From: an uncultured Methanomethylovorans sp.
GTDB taxonomy: Archaea; Halobacteriota; Methanosarcinia; Methanosarcinales; Methanosarcinaceae
Reading direction: 5' to 3'
Assembly: GCA_937968035.1 (NCBI GenBank)
Contig: CALBTS010000775.1
Span: 1-7,576, forward strand
Length of the DNA: 7,576 bases
Part shown: piece by piece, positions 1 through 5,987 of the stretch
Numbering within the stretch: the first letter of the stretch is position 1
Layout: every line of letters starts with the position of its first letter
Made by a program: the position numbers and the translations under genes
Notes under the pieces: generated by a model
What the model was told of the DNA's origin: nothing
Database searches by the model: none
Seen by the model: the letters and a program-made list of their open reading frames with translations, nothing else

Positions 1-4
1 TTTT

Positions 5-62
5 AATGGTCCTGCTACCACCGAGATCTCCACTCTTTCCCTACACGACGCTCTTCCGATCT
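5..62 (+). other. Illumina P5/TruSeq universal adapter (library artefact)
   Basis: This is not genomic DNA. Aligned without gaps to the 58-base Illumina universal adapter, it matches at 53 positions. The mismatches are at 9, 11, 13, 16 and 30, and 31-62 (ending in GCTCTTCCGATCT) match perfectly. Forward translation gives FPYTTLFRS, a peptide known as a signature of adapter contamination in protein databases. The adapter ends exactly at 62, so real sequence begins at 63. Bases 1-4 (TTTT) are also of doubtful origin. The mismatches cluster in the outer part, as expected from low-quality read ends carried into an assembly. The adapter truncates hsdR and creates a false open frame on the plus strand. 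Confidence 0.97.
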
Positions 63-2244
63 ACAAATGATCTGGATCGGTCTTCTCTTTTACGGTGGTC
101 AACTCATAATACGGCTGGAATGATTCCAGAATGTCATCTTCATCGTTCACGAAATCCAGAACAAAGGTATCAGTCTTCCCCTCACAGGTCCTGTTCAAGC
201 GGGATAGGGTCTGAACTGCTTTCACACCCGACAATTTCTTATCCACATACATGGTATGTAGTAATGGCTGATCAAAACCTGTCTGGTACTTATCGGCAAC
301 GATTAGCAGTTGGTATTCATCTTTATCAAATTGCTTTGGTAGTTCTTTCTCGGAGAAACCTGTCATTTGTGGTTCAGTGTATTCCAATCCACCATCTCGT
401 ACTGTACCAGAGAAGGCTACTAAAGTTTGAATTCCTGAATATCCTTTCTCCTTTATATAGCGGTCGAATTCGTGCTTATATCGTACTGCATGGAGACGTG
501 ATCCAGTAACCACCATTGCTTTTGCTCTGCCACCGATCTTTTTTGATACTACTTGACGAAAATGCTCCACCATTACTTCAGTCTTTTGGGCAAGATTGTA
601 AGGGTGCAGGTTAACAAATCTGGCAATGGCAGTGGCTGCCTTCTTCTTGTTTACCTCTGGATCATCCTCAATGGCTTTGGAAAGGCGGAAGAAGGTCCGA
701 TAGGTAGTGTAATTTTTTAATACATCCAGAATAAAACCTTCCTGAACGGCTTGTTTCATTGAATATAAATGAAACGGGCGGGGTTTGCTGTCGGGTGTAT
801 CTTTTTCCCCGAACACCTCAAGGGTCTTGAACTTGGGGGTAGCCGTGAAACCAAAGAATGACAGATTGGATTGCTGTCCACGTGCCATCATGGACTTCCT
901 GATCTCATCTTCGTAATCTTCTTCTGTTTCTTTATCCACCTCTACTGCTTCTTCCAGAGTAGCTGCACTTAGTACCTCTTTCATTTTCTTGGCGGCTTCA
1001 CCCCCCTGTGAAGAATGTGCTTCATCCACAATTACTGCATAATTTCGTTTTGGAATTTCTCCGATTTGCTCCAGTACAAAGGGAAATTTCTGAAGGGTGG
1101 TAATGATAATATTTGTTCCCTTCTCCAATGCAGTAGTAAGTTGTTTTGAATCAATATCGATCTTCTGAACCACTCCCTGTTTGTGTTCAAACTGGTAAAT
1201 GGTATTCTGAAGCTGATTATCCAGTACTTTTCGATCCGTAACTACAACCACGGAATCAAATATTCTTTTGTCCTCTGCATCGTGCAAACTGGCAAGGCGG
1301 TAAGATAGCCATGCAATACTATTGGATTTCCCTGAACCAGCACTGTGCTGAATGAGATAATTCCTTCCTGCTTTGGATTCACGAGCATCGGCTATCAGTT
1401 TTCTTACCACATCCAGTTGATGATAGCGAGGAAAGATGAGTTTATCATCCTTACCATTCTCTCCTTTTTCCAGATGAATGAACTTTCCTATGATCTCCAT
1501 CAAGCTGTCCTTTCGCAGAACCTCACTCCATAAATAATCCGTTCTTCTTCCTTTGGGATTGGGTGGATTTCCAGCACCGTTCAGGTAACCTTTGTCAAAA
1601 GGCAGGTAAACAGTCTTCCTGCCAATAACACGAGTGGTCATGCTTACTGTATCAGAATCGACTGCAAAATGGACCAGTGATCCTTTATTGAATCGAAACA
1701 GGGGTTCTTTTGGATCACGGTCAAACATATATTGCTTTTGTGCGTTTGCAGCAGTCTGACCCGTAAATGCATTTTTTAATTCAACGGTGCAGATGGTAAG
1801 TCCATTAAGGGAAATCAGCAGGTCAACACTATTCTCATTGTGACGATCATATTTTACCTGTCTGGTTACTGTCAGGATATTTTTATTGTAAAGATCAATG
1901 GCTTCTGGATTTAATCCTGATTCTGGTTTGAAGAATGCCAGCTTGAATTTAACCCCATGTGTAGTGAATCCATGACGGATCACTTCCAATAATCCCCGTG
2001 ATTCAATCTCTTTGTTCAGTCGATATAAGAATTTGCTTTGAGCCTGATCCTGATGAATAGTTGTGAATTTTTCCCATTCTTTGGGTTGTGTGGATTTGAT
2101 GAATGAAAGAACGAGTGTCGGGGCCTGCCCCGACTCTCGTTCCACATCGACTGCATGTCCCTGTTGAAATTCTCCTGATTCTATGAGAAGATCAACAATA
2201 TCTTTTTCAAAGGTGGTTTCGGTATGAATATTTGTATTAGCCAT
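61..2244 (-). CDS. hsdR: Type I restriction endonuclease subunit R (HsdR), 3' end missing
   Basis: This is the nuclease and ATP-driven translocase subunit of the type I complex. It pumps DNA through the HsdM2S core and cuts unmodified DNA away from the target site. The N-terminal PD-(D/E)xK nuclease is visible with D141 and E155-L-K157. The SF2 motor follows: Walker A SAGSGKS (301-307), DEAH (407-410), FTATP (466-470), motif IV VVTGSR (578-583), motif V around ADKYQTGFDQP (650-660) and motif VI TLSRLNR (679-685). The frame stops at residue 727, just after TDPDHL, where the family normally continues into a C-terminal helical domain of roughly 250-300 residues. The apparent stop TAG is one genomic base (63) plus two adapter bases (61-62), so the truncation is artificial. 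The next residue was probably Tyr (TAY), judging from the usual DPxxLY context. The ATG start overlaps the end of the DUF262 gene by 8 bases (ATGGCTAA), and no Shine-Dalgarno site is seen. Codons 35-46 contain a strong hairpin. Confidence 0.95.
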   Translation of the reverse strand: MANTNIHTETTFEKDIVDLLIESGEFQQGHAVDVERESGQAPTLVLSFIKSTQPKEWEKFTTIHQDQAQSKFLYRLNKEIESRGLLEVIRHGFTTHGVKFKLAFFKPESGLNPEAIDLYNKNILTVTRQVKYDRHNENSVDLLISLNGLTICTVELKNAFTGQTAANAQKQYMFDRDPKEPLFRFNKGSLVHFAVDSDTVSMTTRVIGRKTVYLPFDKGYLNGAGNPPNPKGRRTDYLWSEVLRKDSLMEIIGKFIHLEKGENGKDDKLIFPRYHQLDVVRKLIADARESKAGRNYLIQHSAGSGKSNSIAWLSYRLASLHDAEDKRIFDSVVVVTDRKVLDNQLQNTIYQFEHKQGVVQKIDIDSKQLTTALEKGTNIIITTLQKFPFVLEQIGEIPKRNYAVIVDEAHSSQGGEAAKKMKEVLSAATLEEAVEVDKETEEDYEDEIRKSMMARGQQSNLSFFGFTATPKFKTLEVFGEKDTPDSKPRPFHLYSMKQAVQEGFILDVLKNYTTYRTFFRLSKAIEDDPEVNKKKAATAIARFVNLHPYNLAQKTEVMVEHFRQVVSKKIGGRAKAMVVTGSRLHAVRYKHEFDRYIKEKGYSGIQTLVAFSGTVRDGGLEYTEPQMTGFSEKELPKQFDKDEYQLLIVADKYQTGFDQPLLHTMYVDKKLSGVKAVQTLSRLNRTCEGKTDTFVLDFVNDEDDILESFQPYYELTTVKEKTDPDHL
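2109..2142. repeat. GC-rich 34-base palindrome (hairpin) inside hsdR
   Basis: The left arm GAACGAGTGTCGGGGC (2109-2124) and right arm GCCCCGACTCTCGTTC (2127-2142) pair at 15 of 16 positions around a 2-base loop (CT). The single mismatch is T-T (2116/2135). The core 2117-2134 is 15/18 G+C in an otherwise AT-leaning region. It occupies hsdR codons 35-46 (ERESGQAPTLV plus one base) without breaking the frame. Its form resembles dispersed REP-like or palindromic elements with a CGGGGC/GCCCCG core. Only one copy is in the window, so its repeat nature is inferred. There is no U-tract after it on the transcribed strand, so it is not a standard terminator. Confidence 0.8.
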
Positions 2245-4069
2245 GATTTTCTGCTAATTCATGTATTTTATTTACATCCCATATTTTTGTTGCGATTTCT
2301 TGATAGAGTTGCTGCCTTTCCTCAATCGCCTTTTTATCGAAAGAAACATAATGTTTAAATAATAATCCTTCTTCCCTGATGAATCCAAGAAATTGCGGAT
2401 TATTCTGGTAGCACTGGATGTTTAATGATTTGGCGAGAAGGTTTTCCCCGTAATACAGGGGTAATTTTTGCTCGTAAGTGTAGTCTTTATAACTGCGGTT
2501 TTTATCTCTTGCCAGAATTAAGAGGTCGCCAAATTTATTGCGATAATTATTGAAATCCTCCTCCGTGTCAAATTCCTCAACATGACGTTCAAAATGATCT
2601 GCCCAAATGTGTTCAATATCAAATGAATTCCTGTTCTCTCTGTTTACATAATTCTCAAAGTCTGGATTTAGACCACTTTGCTTTTCAATATAATACGTTA
2701 ATCTTGCAAGAATGTGCAACATGTAACGAATGGTCCAGCCATTTAGGGAAAATTCTTTAATATTATCCAACTGGAATTCCATTTCATTGATTTCATCAGT
2801 TAGTATTTGAACCAACTCTGGAACTGTTTTCCTGCGTATCTTCTTTGTCAGTAAAAATATATTGTAAGTCATTGCTGAATAATCCACAGTCTTATAATTG
2901 AAGATTCTTCGGATTAAGTAATTATCCAGAAAGCAGGAAACAACCCTTAGTTTAGTATCAATTATATCAGTCGTATCGCTTGGATCGATAGCAGCTAATA
3001 ATAATTGCGGTTGCAGTGTAAAGTTGCGGTTTGCGTTATAATAAATGTATCCGAATCCACGAGTAAAATGATTTGAATACTCATGTATCTTTAAATACAA
3101 CTCACTGAATTTGACAAATTCATCACAGACAAATCTTGTATAATCAGATGATCTTTTTAAACCAATAACATTTAAGTTTTCCCTTGTCCATTTATGGAAC
3201 GTTGTACCAATAATGTCAAAATCTTTTGGCTCTGCACCTCTTTTCCGTTCACGTATTGAATCGGCATATTGTGCTCTGAGCCAGTTTTTGATACAGTCAC
3301 TTTCTTCTTCTTTACCGAGTTCTTTCAGCTTCAATATTTGTCGCTTCCAAATATCATTTGCTTCGTATCGTTTTTCATCATCTTCAATTTCTGACAAAAG
3401 AAATCCTTTTAACATCTCAGTAGGGGTTAAGCTAAGTCCCCTGTCATTCATAGACACGAAGATTTTATGAGCATCTTGTTCCGTTTGAGCAAGAATCCTG
3501 ATAAAATCAACATTATCGATTAACCAGTCTTTGAAATAAGGAACTGCATTATCATCGACTTTGTCATCCATAAGATCACATATATCAATGTAGCGGGCAT
3601 ATATATTTTTTACGCTCTCTGGATGTCCATTTGGATCAAATGGCTGTCCACTCTTAATTGCATCAAGACATGCATCTCTTTCGGGCACATTAATATTGTA
3701 GGTTTTGCTGCCTGCTTTCTTTGAGAAAATTAAATTCAGAACCTCTGCACGATCTTCAACATCCTCCAAATGGTGATACAAGTATAGAAGAACTAATGTT
3801 AATGATGTTAGCCTTTGCTGTCCGTCAATAATTGCATTATCATCTTCCGTTAGCACAATTGACCCCATGAAATAATGACCGTATTCCTGAACCTTACTTA
3901 ATTCATCTTCTTCAGAATAATGCTGGAAAAATTCACTGGTCAGGTCCTCAACCAATTCCTCTACCTGTTTTCTATGCCATTGGTATTCCCGTTGATAATA
4001 ATGAATGGTATATTTTACACCAGTAAATAATTCTCTCAGGGTTTTTGGTGTTCCTCCAATTTTTTTCAT
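2237..4069 (-). CDS. DUF262 + HNH (DUF1524-like) GmrSD/SspE-family nuclease embedded in the hsd operon
   Basis: This 610-residue protein has the two-domain layout of GmrSD-type (type IV) restriction enzymes fused in one chain. The N-terminal DUF262 domain (ParB/Srx-like fold) shows YQREYQW (25-31), the hallmark DGQQRLTSL (82-90) and SMNDRGLSLT (206-215). In this family the DGQQR region serves nucleotide binding and hydrolysis. A long helical middle (about 230-470) follows. The C-terminal HNH-type nuclease region has FDIEHIWADH (483-492, with E486-H487) and a second segment, RNKFGDLLILARDKNRSYKD (510-529), where many relatives carry G-N in place of G-D. Known relatives cut glucosylated or hydroxymethylated phage DNA (GmrSD, BrxU) or are activated by phosphorothioate DNA (SspE). 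The substrate here cannot be read from the sequence. Its ATG overlaps the hsdS stop as ATGA, and its end overlaps hsdR by 8 bases, so it is made together with the type I subunits. It is intact and full length. Confidence 0.88.
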   Translation of the reverse strand: MKKIGGTPKTLRELFTGVKYTIHYYQREYQWHRKQVEELVEDLTSEFFQHYSEEDELSKVQEYGHYFMGSIVLTEDDNAIIDGQQRLTSLTLVLLYLYHHLEDVEDRAEVLNLIFSKKAGSKTYNINVPERDACLDAIKSGQPFDPNGHPESVKNIYARYIDICDLMDDKVDDNAVPYFKDWLIDNVDFIRILAQTEQDAHKIFVSMNDRGLSLTPTEMLKGFLLSEIEDDEKRYEANDIWKRQILKLKELGKEEESDCIKNWLRAQYADSIRERKRGAEPKDFDIIGTTFHKWTRENLNVIGLKRSSDYTRFVCDEFVKFSELYLKIHEYSNHFTRGFGYIYYNANRNFTLQPQLLLAAIDPSDTTDIIDTKLRVVSCFLDNYLIRRIFNYKTVDYSAMTYNIFLLTKKIRRKTVPELVQILTDEINEMEFQLDNIKEFSLNGWTIRYMLHILARLTYYIEKQSGLNPDFENYVNRENRNSFDIEHIWADHFERHVEEFDTEEDFNNYRNKFGDLLILARDKNRSYKDYTYEQKLPLYYGENLLAKSLNIQCYQNNPQFLGFIREEGLLFKHYVSFDKKAIEERQQLYQEIATKIWDVNKIHELAENHG

Positions 4070-5424
4070 ACTATGATATTTTCAACATGGTAATCCCGTA
4101 CATCAATTTTACCCGTTACAGCTTCATTGATAAGAGATGTCTTATATTCATTAATTAATTCGATCTCCTTAATTATCATCTCAATTTGTTGATCTATGTT
4201 TTTGACTTTCATATTTAATTGAGCAACGATTTCGATTTGTTCAGGAATTGGTGGTACGGCAATCCATAGGTTCTCAATCGTTCCCATACCAATATTTGGT
4301 TGAGTTCCAAATGACCAGAATTGCTCAACCTGTATTCTGAACTTGTTAGACTGCAATGAATGAAAAATGAAATATGGTAATACTTTTCTTTGATCTGCTC
4401 TTATTATTGCGAGAGGTGACCAAATGGCAAAAGTTTCATCTGTTTCAACAATCGCAGATTTCCCTGTAGTTGATCCTGATTTGCAAAGAAGGACATCAAA
4501 TCTTTTTGCTTCACTTTTTCTCCTGTATATGTCAAATTGCTCTTCGGAAATGTAACCTCTCGCATAATCAAAATCAAGAACATTCTCTCTAATTGCTTCT
4601 GCAGATAAAAATGGAACTCCAAATTCAAAAAATTCAGGCGTCTCATGCGGACCATCAGTAATTTTTATAAGTACCAAATGTTTTAGTCGTACTCGATCCC
4701 AATGCTCAGGAATCTCCCCCAACCATTCAATCCCCGATTCTTTCATCGGGCCCGTTGGATCAAGACCTTTGGTTACGGCTTGGTTGATCACAGCCGTACG
4801 TTCTTCTTTCAGCAATTCTATCAGTTGCTGTTTTTTGGCAATCAGTTCATCTATTTGTTGGGTTTTGTGATCGAGGAAGTTGGCGATTGCGGTTTGGTCT
4901 GATCTTTCTGGAATAAGAATTTCAAATTTTCCAAGTTCTTCTTGGCTTATCATCGGAACTGCTGTAGCAGAACTGATGATCTCAACTTTGCTTGAAATGT
5001 ATTTGCTATTAAGATAATAGTAAAGATATTTTCCGTTTATATGAAGGTTATTAAGCAGAACCATACTTGGGTTTATTGTCGCATCTCCTATCTCACTCTC
5101 GATAATGGCAACTTTCCCTAATGAACCTCTTTGTGTTACAAGTACATCACCAGTCTTAACCATTATTTCAGGACTTTCATAATATTTTTCCCAACTAATG
5201 TATTCTGGATCAGACAAGTTTATTTTGTTTGATTTGCTTATATGTTTAGCACCAAGTGTAAGTGCTCCCTCATCCTTACTTACTAAATCATCTTTTGTAT
5301 ATCCTTTAAAACCAATTCTACCTTGAATATTACAAATACGCTTCAACTTCGTTGTATACCAAGATGCAGGAATATGATCTATCCAATCAATACCAGAATC
5401 TTTATATGATGGATACTGCTTCAT
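4066..5424 (-). CDS. hsdS: Type I restriction-modification specificity subunit S (HsdS)
   Basis: This is the DNA sequence-recognition subunit. It holds two HsdM subunits and sets the bipartite target for both methylation and cleavage. At 452 residues it is full length, with the usual pseudo-symmetric plan: recognition domain 1 (about 15-175), a central conserved helical spacer (about 176-218, with IANFLDHKTQQIDELIAKKQ), recognition domain 2 (about 235-395) and a distal helical spacer (about 396-438). Two internal repeats mark the halves. DSGIDWIDHIPASW is echoed by ESGIEWLGEIPEHW 220 residues later, and TAVINQAVTKGLDP by TSLINEAVTGKIDV 219 residues later. Domain 1 has a GRIGFKGYT motif and domain 2 a TDGPHETP motif, both common in HsdS, but the target sequence cannot be deduced. 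The ATG overlaps the upstream gene's TGA (ATGA), and its own TGA overlaps the next gene the same way. The first recognition domain is strikingly AT-rich (15/60 G+C at 4981-5040), consistent with domain exchange. Confidence 0.95.
   Translation of the reverse strand: MKQYPSYKDSGIDWIDHIPASWYTTKLKRICNIQGRIGFKGYTKDDLVSKDEGALTLGAKHISKSNKINLSDPEYISWEKYYESPEIMVKTGDVLVTQRGSLGKVAIIESEIGDATINPSMVLLNNLHINGKYLYYYLNSKYISSKVEIISSATAVPMISQEELGKFEILIPERSDQTAIANFLDHKTQQIDELIAKKQQLIELLKEERTAVINQAVTKGLDPTGPMKESGIEWLGEIPEHWDRVRLKHLVLIKITDGPHETPEFFEFGVPFLSAEAIRENVLDFDYARGYISEEQFDIYRRKSEAKRFDVLLCKSGSTTGKSAIVETDETFAIWSPLAIIRADQRKVLPYFIFHSLQSNKFRIQVEQFWSFGTQPNIGMGTIENLWIAVPPIPEQIEIVAQLNMKVKNIDQQIEMIIKEIELINEYKTSLINEAVTGKIDVRDYHVENIIV
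4699..4746 (-). repeat. HsdS internal repeat, second copy (start of recognition domain 2)
   Basis: Residues 227-242 (MKESGIEWLGEIPEHW) repeat residues 7-22 (YKDSGIDWIDHIPASW, at 5359-5406). Together they mark the entry into each target-recognition domain. The likeness is clear in protein and only partial in DNA. Such paired segments are the usual sites where HsdS halves recombine or are swapped. Confidence 0.75.
5359..5406 (-). repeat. HsdS internal repeat, first copy (start of recognition domain 1)
   Basis: Residues 7-22 (YKDSGIDWIDHIPASW) are the partner of residues 227-242 at 4699-4746. A second repeat pair closes each half: TAVINQAVTKGLDP (210-223, at 4756-4797) and TSLINEAVTGKIDV (429-442, at 4099-4140). 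The near-equal spacing (220 and 219 residues) confirms a duplicated half-subunit design. Confidence 0.75.
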
Positions 5425-5987
5425 GCTTCTACTCTTTTAGCTTGGGTAAGAAATTTACCAAATGCCCATAATGCCTTGTCGCAACTTCTTAAATCATCCA
5501 ATCCCTTTGCTAAGTCCCAATAAAATGGCAAATACTCATTTTTATAGATTTCAATCTTTGCCAGATCGTCATTCTTTAAATCTTCAACCTTGTGTGTTTT
5601 TATAAATCTCATGGCTCTGAAAACATGCTGATCGAAAATGGGAAACTCAAATGGATTTATAATATGTAAAACAAAAATCCGCCAGATTGCTGCTAAATCG
5701 ATGAAGTGATTATTTAGTGTATCAAAATCAAGGTTGGCAGTATTTCTCAATTCGTTTATTAAATTAGTTTTATTTAGCACCTTGGATTCAATAGAATTCA
5801 TTTTAGCACCCGATAATGTCATGCCGTTTTTCCACTCAAATAATGCTCTGATATCATTTTCTGTAATTGGATCATTCGTCATATGAGTATAATAAATTTC
5901 TTCATCATACTCATTGTAATACTCTTTCCAGCACTCAACGAATTGTTGAACTGTACCAGTATCTGATATTATCGGCAAATTATTCAT
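5421..5987 (-). CDS. Uncharacterised hsd-embedded protein (possible HhH/OGG-like fold)
   Basis: This is a soluble protein of 188 residues from the chosen ATG, with no signal peptide or membrane segment. I do not recognise it with certainty. Seen in it are an acidic, Tyr-rich N-terminal part, ALFEWKNGMTLSG near the middle, an AAIWRIFVLHIINP helix followed by FEFPIFDQHVFRAM, and ALWAFGKFL near the C-terminus. The P-x-x-(F/Y)-P-I-(F/Y)-D-x-x-V-x-x-A pattern recalls helix-hairpin-helix/OGG-type DNA glycosylase-like proteins, but this rests on motif resemblance alone. The ATG at 5985-5987 overlaps the hsdM stop by 8 bases (ATGAATAA), the same overlap length as at the DUF262/hsdR junction. A GTG at 6009-6011 would add 8 residues and overlap hsdM by 32 bases. 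It has a purine-rich GGAAGAAG upstream, so it is not excluded. The stop overlaps hsdS as ATGA. The gene is AT-rich (18/60 G+C at 5761-5820), unlike hsdM. Its position suggests a role tied to the RM complex. Confidence 0.8.
   Translation of the reverse strand: MNNLPIISDTGTVQQFVECWKEYYNEYDEEIYYTHMTNDPITENDIRALFEWKNGMTLSGAKMNSIESKVLNKTNLINELRNTANLDFDTLNNHFIDLAAIWRIFVLHIINPFEFPIFDQHVFRAMRFIKTHKVEDLKNDDLAKIEIYKNEYLPFYWDLAKGLDDLRSCDKALWAFGKFLTQAKRVEA

Noticed and set aside
2109..2142. Rho-independent terminator
   Set aside because: The hairpin is strong, but no run of U follows it on the transcribed minus strand, and it sits within a continuing coding frame.
61..2244. HsdR as a natural truncated pseudogene or short variant
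   Set aside because: The stop codon includes adapter bases, so the end is an assembly artefact. The upstream frame is intact with all motor motifs.
4404..4655. Small minus-strand frame within hsdS
   Set aside because: It is an out-of-frame shadow of the well-supported HsdS coding sequence, with no recognisable motifs.
4733..4750. Short hairpin CCCGAT / ATCGGG in hsdS
   Set aside because: A 6-base stem with a 6-base loop is common by chance. It falls in the conserved ESGI motif, which explains the bases.
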